Positions 12,067 to 25,105 of a stretch of 64,000 nt of DNA are shown piece after piece; positions within the stretch are counted from its first letter, which is position 1, and each line of letters starts with the position of its first letter. The DNA is from Phoebastria nigripes (taxonomy: Eukaryota > Chordata > Aves > Procellariiformes > Diomedeidae): NCBI GenBank assembly GCA_035582835.1, contig JAYKAV010002931.1, positions 248,001-312,000 of the forward strand, read 5' to 3'. The notes under the pieces were generated by a model, which made no database searches, had not been told where the DNA came from, and was given only the letters and a program-made list of their open reading frames with translations. Position numbers and translations under genes: made by a program.

Positions 12067-12094
12067 TGCAAAAATGATTCTGCAAAAATGATTC
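12067..12094. repeat. Short tandem duplication, 14-bp unit
   Basis: TGCAAAAATGATTC occurs twice in a row, with a decayed third partial copy after it (CACAAAAATG). Confidence 0.85.
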
Positions 12095-12109
12095 CACAAA
12101 AATGTGGAA

Positions 12110-15100
12110 GTTTCTGTCCACAAACTATTTGTAAGCCATATCAAATTCAGCCATTTTTTTGAAATCGTTCACACTACTTCTGGCAAATTAGTTTTTCTAT
12201 TAAAACTTTGTATGAACAGTTCAATGCAAAAGAAAAAAAAGATATCAAGAATGTGAAAAATATGCTGTGCTGCTTATTTGTACTATGAGTTGTTTGGAGA
12301 AGTGATTGCTTGACAAAAGCATATAAGCAGTTTCTGTGAAAACTGTGTCCAGATCCTGACATTACTGTGAAATAATATGCAAATAAACTAGGTACGTGCA
12401 TTTTGTGGTTTCTGTGAACTGAAGGATTCAAGTGGAAGCAACGAGCAAAGGCAAGTTTTACACCTGTAGATAAACTTAATTGATATTCAATGTCTTGCAA
12501 ACCTTTAAGTGTACAAGATTAGAAGTAATGCCTGTAAATGCTTCAACTCACGAGGTTTCAGAGCTTAAAAGATAAAAGGAAAGTGAACTTGGAAAGATGA
12601 GGACCTTGGCCAAGTTAGCCACCACTTCTGTGTCCCACTGGTTGCTTTTTTGTTTTTATCCTGTGTTTTCATTCCTGTTTAGGCCAGAGTCAATGTGACT
12701 AATACATTCCTTTGATATCCTCCATGCCATCTACATAAGCAAATGTATGGCCTACTAGAATTCCATGAAAATTCAAGAAGCCTTGTAAGAAGTGCTGTAA
12801 AAGGCACTGGGCCACATTTTAGGTTGGCTTACATTCTGGCTAATCCTATGTAAATTAAAGGCATTTCCTGTATATAAAATCTGTGTTGGATTAGTTTATC
12901 ATACAAATTGGTTAGAGAAAGGATGGGAGTATTAAATTAGTATAACTGGCATGAGCATGAATTAGACACTGTATAACTGAGACAACTCTAAGACAGGCAA
13001 AGGGCCTGTTTGATTAGATTTGACCCTTTTTTTTTGACATGCCAGCTTCAAGCTTCAGCTTCTGCTCTCCAGATGGAGTGTAAGAGATCTCTGAGTCAAA
13101 GAACCAGCTCAGGACCAGGATCCAGGTCTCCTGTCAGTCAGGAGGCCATGCCTTGTGCCACTGGGGACAGGAGGGGGTGAACCCATCACCTTTTCTGTTG
13201 CAATAGTTCTGCTCTGTATAAAGAGCTATTTACTCATGGAAAACCGGACTTATTTCTGTTGAGCGCCCTAGCTGCTGGATCATTGATAGTGTGAGCTTCT
13301 TTCAGCACAGATATTCAAATAACAGTTCAACAAAATGGCTTTTCCACTCTCACCGTATTCTCATGAATTTGACTCCAATGTGTAACATATGGCACAATTT
13401 ACGTTGAATCTAGTTAATTCTGGGTATGTGTACTCAAACTTCCTGAATTTTATATTAAAAAGCTCAGACTAGGTAAAATCACCTTATATGCTGGATATGT
13501 GGATCAACATAGCATCACAGTATTGTGTTACCGTAGTCTTCAGATCCAAAACATACATTTTAGTAATTCAGTCCTATCAGCCAAGATAGATATTACCCTG
13601 TAAGGGCTTGGAAAGTGCAGTGCCCCTGATACTAAATGCTTTAGGTGAACAAAAACTGTTGGCCTTCTTTCAAATAGAAAAATAATTTGACCTTCCAAAA
13701 TCTAAGTTTCTACGTCATCAACAAAGACTCTCACTTTCAGATTACTTCTCTGTTTTAACATTACATTCTCTTAAAAAGAGGAAACAGTTGCTCAGATGAC
13801 CACAATAACTTAAATACTTGGCTGGCAGCTTCAGATCACTGATTATTTTGAACTTCATATTATGCATGGCAAATTGATCTCCATTTCTTCTTGAGATACA
13901 GGCTGTCCCTCAAAGGTGTTGTTACGACTTGTTTGGAAACAGATTGCTGTCAACAGCAGGCGAGCTTACCATGAAGGAGATGGGCATCTAAAAAGAGCTG
14001 TGGAAATATCGCAGCTTTCAGTTTTGACCAAACAATCACTCTGAGATCCCTGGCTTTTTTAGACTCATTAGGGGACCAAGCATCTCAGGGCCTAGTTATT
14101 ATTTCAATGTTTCAGATTTTCTGTTTGAGCCCAAACAATAAATTGTGGTGGGCAACCATTTTGCAGTAGTGTGCTCTTTAAATGAGGCCAGTATGCTGGG
14201 ATGAAGTTCACATAAGACTGTTTTCCACTTTTTAGTCTCTATCTCAAAAAGAGACTGAAGTTTCCTGAAGAGCTGAAACAGATGTCTGAAAATTCATACC
14301 ACTCTTTTCATTGTTGTGCCAGTGTATCTTGGCACTTGCTAGTCATGACCAGAAGTAGCTGTAGTATGAAATGGCCTATCATTATTTCTTGATTTACTGG
14401 ACATAAGGAGCGAGCACATTTTAAGATTTGTGGTACTGCGTCTGAATCTGAAGAAACATTTCCTGAATTTCAGGTACGTTTTTCTTCCCTGTGTTGCACT
14501 CTGATCTTACTGTCTTTAATCATATCATTTACAGGTTTGCCATGTCCAAAGTCCTTGCTGTTCTTTAACATCTCCCGTTGGTTGAATTAAGCTTTGATGA
14601 TTTGCGTTAAAAAGGATCAAGATCCAAATTATTTCCACTTCCAAGATTGTTAAGGCACTAATTTTTTCAGAACTACCACACTGGTTTGTGCACTATGTTA
14701 TAAAGCTAAAACCTTGTATCTGAGCCACTCTGAACTTTTATTCACTGTCCATAGCGAAATCCAGATCTGAAGTTTCTCTGCTTTGAAGTCTGATTTTACA
14801 AAAAATCAAAACTAAAATCGGGACTCTTCATCTCATGTAGTGAGTCATACCTAGAATAAAACAACAAAAAAATTCTCTTCATTCTTGCCTAATATGATGA
14901 GCATTCATATTGATGTGAGAGGAGGATATCCAAGACCTCCATTTGAAGTTGCAGTGGGAATTTTAGTTAGTCCAAAGTGAATTACTGAAGCTGATTGATA
15001 GCAGGGTTTTGGCTCAGCCAGGCTCTGCATGTGATAGATCACCATGAGACTCTTAATGATCACAAGTTCCCAAATCTCAGCTTCAGTCTCCAGTGAAAGT

Positions 15101-18100
15101 CCATCTCTTTCAAAAGACGAAGAATAAACAATATTTCCGTACTGTTCATGTGGAAAAAATCTAGCACTCTAATCCATGTGTGTGCCTATTTTGAATTCTA
15201 CTACGTACATCAATTTTAAATTACTTTGCTTCTAGGCAAATCATTTATCCATGCCTGTACATCTGGAAAATCCTATCTTTCCATAGGCCTGTGAGGCTAC
15301 ACATGTATATAACCATTTACTGCACTGTATACCTGTTCCTTCACATGCAGGCAAGACAATATGTTGAAATGCAGAATGGTAAGTAATGGCACAGTTTTAT
15401 ATGAAATGTGAATTTTCAGTTCTGTATTTTATTCTGTCAGGCAATCCTGAGACAACAACATCACAGCAGGAGAGCCAGAGACTATGGCCTCCATTTCCAG
15501 CTTTTTGTGGTAGACATAAATCTCAGTGTGATGCTGAAGTCATTTTGCATTTCAGGTAGGAATTTAGTGCTTGTTTTTTATTATCCTTTTGTCCATATTC
15601 CATATTCTGTGATTGTAGGAGCTCTGTCACTGAAACACTATTGTAATTAGACAATGACTGAAAGACTTTTTCCTGAAAGCAGTAATTAAGCAATGAGCTC
15701 TGTTGTCCTGCAGTGAACAACGGGGTATGGCACAATCTTCACAGAGTTTCGGTGGGATAACAAGCTGGGGGGGTAGGAACTCCCAAGCCAGAGGCTAAGC
15801 TCCTCAGAGGTCTTCGCACCAAGAGGTATGACAAAACCAGGCAGATTCACAGAATTAGAAGAGTCAGAAGGAGAGAGAGAGCAGAAAAAAAAATCTGTTG
15901 GAAATGAGCCTAACATCTCTACTCAAAATAGAAAACACTTCCCAGAAAGTGCATTGTCAGCAATGCAACACTGTCAAATAAGAACAGCCTTTTGCTCAGA
16001 AGGAAAAGGGAAACTTTTCTAAGCTGACTAGGAGTCAGTTCAGATATTCTGTTATCTATCTCGGTTGAGGTAGCTGGGTGACGAAGAGGTCAGGGTGTGA
16101 AGACACTCAGACTACTGTGATGCTTCAGACAGATTTATGCACCTACTGCAGTGTTTAAGTTCAGGACAACAGTGAGCAATTCAGACCTCGTACACTCCAA
16201 AACTGCCAAACCCTGACTTCTTATGCAGTCACTGAGAAAAGCAAGTCTTTTGTAGGAATACAGATCCCATCACTCTCTGAAAAGCAGAGTTGCTGCATTT
16301 TGGTAAGTTTATATTAATTTTCTTTGGGATTTCACAATATTAATTGTGCAAGTGATTGAATTAATCCTGCGATGGGTTTTCAGGAGGGACTTGTGCAGGG
16401 TCCAGGCAAAGATCTCATGATTTGGCTCACAGTGCATAGAGAAACAAGTTGTTTGGGCAAGAACGATGTTTTGTCTTTTAGCAAGCTGCTTGGTCACTCT
16501 AATCCATGTTCTTGTTTTAAAGAAGAATAAATTTTCTGTCTCATGACTGAATGTTGTTTTCAGGACCTGCTGAGCTTTGTAGGGCATGTGACACACACTG
16601 AAGAGGGAATCTAAACACATGAGATATTTCTGGGTAAAAGTTCCTCACTACCAATTTTTAGATTTCACATCAGTCCATTTCAAGTGTCCTGTGCTGACAT
16701 AATGAGCCCACCTTGTGTCCTGCATTTGATAGCATGCTACAAACAAGTTCCTGAGACTTGAGACTTATTGGAAATCAATCTTTTCATGTTTGGACTATGT
16801 AATTTTGGTTTAACCTAAGACATACTTTGCTTCAAGTGAAAAAGTAAAAGCCTCTTTTGGGATGCATTTTTACCTGCAGAGGAGGTGTGAATTTAGCCAT
16901 TGCTTAGCAAAGGAGGAAGGGCCTGTGTTTCAATACACAGCCTTCACTCACAGGGAAATAGTTGCTCTTATACCTTATTTTCCCTCTGTTTTGCAGCCAG
17001 AGGGAAAAAAAAAAAAGAGACAGGTGAGAGAGCATCTGAGGAGCAAGGTCTGGGGACATACTCAGAGAAGCTGTAGATTGGCTTGAGGTAGGAGCAGAGA
17101 GCGCTCTTTGCTCTCATCCTGCTTCCCTGCCAGCCAGCATCGCTTAGCAGAAAGCTAGAGGATGAAGTGTGAGAGGGCCTGCTGAAAGCAGAGCTCCCGC
17201 CTCATCCCCTCTCCCAGGCCATGGAAACTCTTGGCTGGTTGAGAAAGAAGGTTTCTCTGTTCAAGGGGCTCTAGCTTCTATCGTCTGGGGAGCTGAAACA
17301 AATTTGCCTGGGAAATGGTCAGTGCCTTGCAGTGCCTAGTGGGACACTGTTTATAAAGTGGCTACTTTAATGAGCACCCCCAGGATTTCCCTGCTCCATT
17401 AATGCACAGTTAATGGATCAGTTAGTTCAGAACAACCTCAGGGGGCAGAACAGGCTGGGAACTGTAACTTTGCAGTACACAAGACTAGAATATTTTGAAG
17501 GCTCAGCACAGGGATATGGCTCGATTGTGGGTACAGACACGTGAACAGGTTGTAGGGGTAAAAAGAGACTGCGTGAACAGAGCATCAGAACAACCCCATT
17601 AACTGCCAGTGAAAGACAGATAACTGCGGGTTGCTTATCTTTCAGTCGAAAAGAAGCATGCCTCCCTCGTATTTGAGGACTAAGAGCTGATACACAAGTA
17701 ATTAAGGTGGGTCAGCAGATACGCTGTAAGTTCACCTTCTAATTCACCCTGCAATGACTCATTCATGTGCCTGCACCTTGTGTTTTTACCAAAAGCCCTT
17801 CAGCTTGCTTTAGCTCCTCTGTTTCAATTCCTGCTAGTGTTAAAGGCTGTTTCCCATGTAAAAGGCTCAGCTGCTGTAGAGCTTCACTACTGTAGCCCTC
17901 AGCAGTGTCAGCTTGGAGCCAGCTCCAGCAAGACCAGCAGCTGCCATTCTGAGACCTTGGTGGGAATGGCCAGTAGACAGGTTTAGTAATTTCCAATTTT
18001 CTCATCTTTCACTTTTTAGAAAGTATTTCCTTTTCCTCTTTTACAACTTTCCCCTATTGATTTCTTCCTTCTTTGCTTAAGGAAGAAAATGAAGAATCCT

Positions 18101-20449
18101 TACTCTTCATGTCCTGATGGAAAAACTTGGAGCAACCATCTACTGAACTTACTCTTGCAGACCAGACAAGACTCCTTCTTGGCATACTGCCATGAATGTT
18201 GAGACTACCATGCTCTGATTAGATAGTATCTAATTGCTTACATGGCACCCAAGATCCAATTGCTGTTAGAAATAAAACACTGTAAATCGTATTAACATAC
18301 ATCATAATACAAACCCATATCTCTTTGAATAGTTTTCAGGCACTGTCAACTGAAACAGGGACCATATCACATTTTAATCATCTATTCCCAAATCTAACTA
18401 CCAGCTGTAGCTGAAGGTTTGTTTAGGTACCAAACAATATTTTATTTTCTAAAAGACATTCAATAAGCAAAAAGTAATGGAAAAGGGAAATTACAGGTGA
18501 TCTGCCCATTCCACCTGGATCCAATTACATCTAATCAATTGTTTTGAGTGGAAATTGCTGAGTTATGGGCATTTGGTATGAGATGACTAATGCCTTTTAG
18601 GTAGACTCAAGTTCTGACTCTGGGGACAGAGATCTGTTGAAGTAAGATCTGACATTTTGCCCTGAAAGTGTAAAGGAGTTTTTGAGATTACAAATGCTTT
18701 TACTTGAAATGTTCTCAGCTTCCTCAGAACAGATGGGTCTCACTAAGAACAGAGCCAAAGCAGGCTGCCAGTGTAACTCATCTTTTTTAATACAGAGCCA
18801 GGTAACTTTTCATTTTCCCTTCACTCACTCAGTTTTCTGTTGGCCAGCATGATTTCTGCAGTTGCTTGGTGTGCTTGTAGAAGTTGGAGTGACTAAGAGT
18901 AACTAAGTGAGCCTTACCCATTTTCTAATTTACAGACAATATCCTTTTGAACATATGAACTCCATCAGGAGTCAAAGAGAAGCCCAAGAAATGCTTGCAG
19001 TGAAAGGGCTTTCAGTGCTGAATTCACAGTTTCCTGCTCAGACTTGGTCCTTATCGGCTGCAGTTTGGGGAGCCAGGAGAAGAGCGTGTCCCCAGGAGCA
19101 CAGGAGGGCAGAGCTTCTGCTGGCTGCCCATTGCCTTTTCCACTACAATCACAGTGAAAGACAAGAGGTGAGACAAACTTTGCTTCACTAAGTATGTAGC
19201 TCTAATAAAACCTCTACCCAGGGCACTGAATGCAACAGAATACAGTGCTGAGTGAAACTTAAAAGGTTTTCTTGTGCAGCTTAACTGGTTTTCTGATGTG
19301 CAGCCAAATTCTAAGTATCTCTTGAGCATACAGAATAGGCTGGAAATTGCATGCACACAATCCTACCTCTATAAGGCTTCTACCTTCTGTTGCAAATGGA
19401 AAGATCACAGTAATATCCCTGTGATGGTGTGTCTGGTTTCCAGTTTCAGTCACAGCCAGTTTTAAGAAAAAGATAACTAAGATCAGTTTATTTTTTAACC
19501 CCTCTCCCTCCCACTCCCTACCTCCGAAGAATTTGCTTGGAGCTTTGTGAAAATCATCATTGCTTTTACGTTTGTTCCTGTCATTTCACTCCTAGGGAAT
19601 AGGATATTTTAGCATAGGCCAGACCCCATTCTTGCTGAAGTTCATGCTCTGTCTGCCATGACTACCGACGACTGGGTCTCCATGATGTGTGTTGGCTGTT
19701 CAGACAAGCCAGAGTACCCTCTTCCTGCCTTTTGAAGGCTTTTTAGGCAGCCTGAACTGTAGCCTTGCTACATTTCGACTTTCTGATACATTATTTTAGC
19801 AAATATTCTTTCAATACTCTAGTAAAGGGTTTTAAATTCCTCAGGGCTGCTCATCCCATCTGTGGTCACACATCCTCTTTCTACGACCCGACCCCGGCTC
19901 CCATTTCTGCCTGCTGGTTGCTGCTCCCCGTGGCAGCTAGAAGTTACTGGCCCCTAGCACCCATCCAACAAGCTGATAGCGTTAGGTCGTTCCTCAACAT
20001 TTCAGCCCGTGCAAGCTGGATTAGCACAAGCCTGCTACTTGCGCCATGGACATTGGTGTGAGTGGAGGCAGAGCTGATGCCTGCAGCCTGGTCAGCTGCT
20101 GCGAGGAGGGGAGGAGAAGGGGGGACCCAAGGTCTGCTGCCCTGCAAGCATGGCCTCCTGCTCCTCCTGTGCTGCCCAGGGAGGGGTGCCTGGATTAGAG
20201 TCTTGGCCCCTGTTCAAACACTTAGCATGTGTGGGCTTGCATAGGGGAGGGGAGGGTTTAAATAACGAACAAACTAAGCCTTCTCCAGTTTCTTTCTTAA
20301 TAATATTCTTTCACATGGAAACTAAAGAGGAGTGCAGGCTGTAGTCAAATAGCAGCAAAGCCTGCCCTTTTGAGTGCCAGTCCCTCTTTGTGCAATCCTC
20401 TTGGATTTCCTTATCTCACATCCTCTCTGTAACTTTTCAGTGCCCAGCC
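12110..20449. other. No gene recognised
   Basis: About 8 kb without a supportable gene. There are poly-A runs (for example 17008-17019) and GA-rich bits (about 15870-15895). The part at 19860-20180 is richer in G+C than its surroundings but is not a CpG island by eye. Open frames stay near 100 codons or less and overlap each other on both strands. Confidence 0.4.
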
Positions 20450-20740
20450 TCACCACTACCATTTTTTATACCCTATGGAGCAATTATAACCTTTAATAAT
20501 TACAGCTACTTGAGTATTTTTCCCTAAGGCAAACAGAAAGCAAGGATGGCAGCTCACCAGCAATCTGTGTGAAAGAATTCTGTATGCTGTGCAAAATACA
20601 TTAGACAGCTCAGAGCTACAGTTGGGAGAGAAATTTCCTTTATGTTGGCGAACACTTTCATCCTCATGAAATGTACATAATGCGAGACAATTTATATACA
20701 TGGCAGCTCCCAGCTCCAAATATTTGCAAATACAGACACA
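20450..20740. promoter_or_regulatory. Candidate conserved non-coding element
   Basis: A repeat-free block with A/T-core motifs (AATAATTACAGC) and balanced composition. It is indistinguishable by eye from many vertebrate enhancer cores. No alignment was possible. Confidence 0.15.
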
Positions 20741-22284
20741 TGCATATTCATAACGCTAGAAATATTCCTAATGCACCTGTCATCAAAGCAGTCCTTGGTA
20801 AATATGTTGCACAAAAGCTTCACTGGGGCTGACTGTGATATCTCAACCCTCTTCATAATTGAGTGCACACAGATTGGGGGATGTTCTCCCCAGACAGTTC
20901 AGTTTCCATATAGTAACTGTTTGTGTACACAAGTGATATCATTTAACATATACAAACTGAATGTTGATCATGTCCATGCACAACAAGTAGACCCTACTAA
21001 CCTGTGTACAGAGGTAGTGTGGACAAGAAGTGCAAGCAAAAACATGTCCATGCGCAGAGTTTGAGGGATGCTAGAGGAATGTTTATGCTCTACAGTTTCA
21101 GAGTCACGCTCATTCTCTCTAAGGATTTCTTTGCCAGTTGCTTTCAAAGTTGAGTTACTCTTCTTCTCCTGTTTCAGCCCTTAAATCTTAAACATTGGGG
21201 AAAGCCTATAGAATACTTCACAATACAGATGAGAGTGAAGCTGTGCCTAGCAGGGCAAGTTTTATGTCCTGCAATGCTGCGTGGGTAGGGCACACAGCAA
21301 TCACTTGAGTTAATATAAACGTACATTGTTCCACTGGGGTATTAGGGTAAATTGGGTTTCTACACATTTATATCCTGAGGATCTGGGCCACTTATTTCAT
21401 GCTGTATTTTTATTGTATTTAGCGTAATATTGCTCTGAAATGTGCAGTTAATTACACAACTTCCTGTTTTAAATTCCGTAGTAACTATTCTCCTGCCAGA
21501 AGTGGATTGCTTTTAATAGGATTGTGTCCCTTTTTGGCAATATGTGGTTATGTATACTCCATTCCCATCCTTATTATTCACATTCTGTATCAAGAGAATA
21601 CAAGCTCACAAGGTGAAATTCAGCCTGTGATAAAGTCAGTGGCAGGCCTCCCAGGCATTCAGGAAGGCTACGTTCCCATCAGGGTTTTTGCATTCCCACC
21701 ACACCCTTCTGCTTGTCAAGCTAATGAAGCATCTCCACTAATTGCACTGGAGGGGAAAGCCTGGTCTGTCTACAACCGTAAAACACAGTCACATCATTTT
21801 TCCTCAAAGCAAGTAGGTCTGGCTATATCCTTTGAATCTCACAGACTCTCCTGCACTTTTAACCTCTGGCTGTAGACATGCAGCATCCATCAGGAGATGC
21901 CTGCCTCCAGGAGAGCTCTGGAGCAACCAACAACCCCCTACCCACCACTGCCTGAACACATAGCAGGTGAACAGAGCACCTCCTGAGGAATATGTGAAGG
22001 ATGCAGATCTGGCAACACAGACTTCACCATCACCTTTTTTTTTTGTTCCCTTCTGCTCTTATGCTGAATAGTTCCCTTTTGACATGGGGGTAATGCCTGT
22101 GGGTGTAATCTGGCAGCCTTGCAGCTTCAAAATATGCCTCAAATAATTTTTCTCCGGGGTTAATATTCTTTATTTTCCGTATTGCTTTAATGTGCTTTTG
22201 TTGGGAATTTCAAATGCTTTTGTGGCAAGCATAGTCACTACCATGCATAGGAGTAAACGCAGCTTATTTCTTTGTGAAATGTAA
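20741..22284. other. No gene recognised
   Basis: A 122-codon open frame at 21507-21875 (plus) begins with a hydrophobic stretch, but no family is recognised and no splice context supports it. Otherwise unique-looking DNA. Confidence 0.4.
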
Positions 22285-22345
22285 CAAATATAAATATAGA
22301 AAGACAAGCACATATATGCATATATATATACACACACAGATATGT
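22285..22345. repeat. AT/CA-rich microsatellite region
   Basis: An interrupted dinucleotide stretch: ATATATGCATATATATAT followed by ACACACACA. Confidence 0.8.
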
Positions 22346-24950
22346 TTTTATATAATACAAGATAGTGTATTCTATTTATCATAGAAACCTAATACAATAA
22401 GATTGTAATATTTAAGTGTAGCTGATTTACATGCACAAATATATTCTGTGCTAAGAAATTTTTGTGTTCACACTCTGGACTTTGCTCTGGAAAATACTGT
22501 TTGAAGAATTCACTACCAGGGTAAAACATTTGCTACAGAGCTTTTTCACAAGCAGATTTTTGTAGCTTTATGATACCAAACTTGCAAATTCATGATACCT
22601 TTCCTGTGAAGGGTTTTTGCAGAAAAAAGGAAAAAAAGGAAGGGGCGTTTCTATGTATTTTCAATTAAAACATTTTATGCTCTATATTTGGTATGCCATA
22701 CCTGAGATGGGTTCTTCTACAGGGCATAGAAGGCATATGAAGCTCCTGCTTCATAACTGATACTACTAGTCAAACAGCAAGGTGTCTTCTGCATGCCAGA
22801 GTTAATAACTGAGCTAGCAAGACCCACCAGTGGAGGGAATACACTGTGAAGCCTTAAGATATAAAATAAAAGTAAGGTCAGGAAGGAGATGTTCAGTAGC
22901 AGTCAATATAGCGATTAGAGACAAAGAGTTTCAGAAATGTCTTAGAAGGACAAAGAGGTCGCATCAGTACACGAGAAGATGTGACAGCCCCATCCTAAAA
23001 TGTAGTTGTTTCAGAGATGACTCCAGGAAATGTGACCCTGCCTTGAGGCATTCATTTGCCAAGTTTGGGGCCAACAAACTACTGTAAGCATTCCTCATTG
23101 ACCGCCATGGCTCTTCTTCACAAACCTTGAGCTGAAAACATTCAGAATTGAAGAGAAAACCCCACTGTGGACCTCAAGGGCCACTCACCACCCACACTAC
23201 ACACCGTGGGAACTGCTGCTCTAAGGTAACCAAACACCCAGCTGCCACAACATTTGACTCACCTGCTACCTGAGTACTGTGAAAAGGAAAATGAAGCCTC
23301 ATAACTCCTATTCTCCCTGGAGATCCACAGTTATCTTGCCTACTCTGGGCCATGGGGAATTATGTGGGAGTATCAGTGAAAACCCTAACAAACCCACGGC
23401 GCCTATCTCTCCTACTCCAAGTGCAACAGAACTAGCAATGGCATCAGAGAGGGGAAAAGCCACTGCCCCACCGTGCATTTGTGTGGGAAAGGAGGTGGCA
23501 AGGGCTGGTCATTACTAGGCAAAGCTTGACATGTTTACACTGAAGCCTTCAACATACTGCTTATTCCAGTATAAGCGGATCAAAGCAAAGGCCGTTATTA
23601 TATATTTGTGTAGCCCCAACAGTGTGTTAGACACTTAATTTGCCAACTGAGGCTGCTCCTTTTGCTGTGATATTTCAGGCAGGAATTCCCATTCATCACG
23701 TTGATCCCACTCTGGGGCTGGAGCACAAGGTCAGCTATCATTGGCTCTGTCATGCTCGAAGGCTGCAGTGCTCTGGTAATTAAGACTGTTAGATGGGAGG
23801 GCCTCCTTCCTGCTATTTGATGTAGAGTAGGCACAGATGAAAGATTTATAGTTTTAATTCAAATACGGGACTTGTCTTTGACAACTTAATTGTGTTTGCA
23901 GAGAAGTTCTGGACCCTTTCTCTTGCCAAGTCATTACAGAAAGGCCTCACATCTTGGATCTACCAGAAAGCTGTTTGGATTAAAGAAATAACCAAAGAGA
24001 CTCTGCATTAGTGCTGATAGAAGCAGTAAACATTTGCTTGTCTTTCTTCTGCTTGTAGTAAATATGTTGCTTAAAATAGTACATTTTTATACTTCAAGAC
24101 CAAAGTAGGTATATGTTTTCCTAACTTTTTTCTGTGTCTATATTCATCTCTATAAACAGGATTTTCCTTTTTTATAGCACCCTTATTAAAATCGATTAAT
24201 GAGGCTGGTAAAATGAAAGGCTGGACTGAACAGGATACTAAAACCAGGTACTTGTTCCTTTAATGAAAATGTGATTATAAATAATAAAATATGGTTTAAT
24301 TCTATGAGCAAAATTGCTTTTACATTTGTTTTATTATATAAAGTCATTGCAATACTTCGCAATTATCACAAAGATTTTCCTTGTACCCATCTAGTAGGTG
24401 CTAAATGTCAGGACCACAGAGAAAATTACCTAAAAGTCAGGAATCACTCAAGGCACACGGCCAGTACCCGCAGATTTCTCACGGATAGGTATGTAGTTTT
24501 TGAGCTCACACTGATTGCCTTGATCATCAGCATTGGCTTCTGCCAGCAGCTGCCGGCAGAGGCAGGCTGTTAAGGAAGACGATGCGCTTTTTGTTGGCAG
24601 ATTATGGAGTAATTCCTAATAGGTGAGGTGGGAAATTCCCGGCCTGGGAGCACCTGGCTTCTGTGCCTGGCTCTGGAAGAGGTGACGGATGGTCAGACAG
24701 GCGGAGACAACACACCTTGCACGTTGTTTGGTTCACTTGTTTGGGCATGGGGTCTGCAGAAGAGCTGCAGGTTTGGCATCTGGGACCTCGCTCCAGCTCT
24801 GTTTGGTATAACCCTGCAGCCCTTCATACAAATCAGCCCTTTTACAGCAAGGAAACTCAGCTTGTTGAAAATTTTAAAAAAAAAGCTTCCTTCCTCCCTT
24901 ACCCTGGGCGATGTAAGGGAACAAAGCTAGGCTGCTCCATTTATGTGGCT
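22346..24950. other. No gene recognised
   Basis: No exon, RNA gene or TE family is recognised. Open frames are at most about 100 codons and have no family features. Confidence 0.4.
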
Positions 24951-25105
24951 CTCATTACAGAGCATCTGAGGGTTTTACAACCATTGCTGCAATTGTCCTC
25001 GTAAAAGGAGCTGAAGCACAGAGACTTAAAGACTGGCATTTAAAAAGGCATTTCAGCCCCTAAAGTGGCTGATAGTTTCCTGGTGAGATTATCCAGAAGT
25101 CCCTA
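24951..25105 (+). mobile_element. Candidate ancient amniote SINE/MITE remnant
   Basis: The run of blocks (AGAGCATCTGAGGGTTTTAC, GCTGAAGCACAGAGACTTAA, then CATTTAAAAAGGCATTTCAG and CCTAAAGTGGCTGATAG) resembles a decayed amniote SINE of the MIR type followed by a motif common in old sauropsid repeats. The copy is very diverged, so the family assignment is tentative. Confidence 0.4.

Noticed and set aside
16064..16071. let-7-like seed TGAGGTAG
   Set aside because: The bases after the seed do not match let-7 and no hairpin partner is seen nearby.
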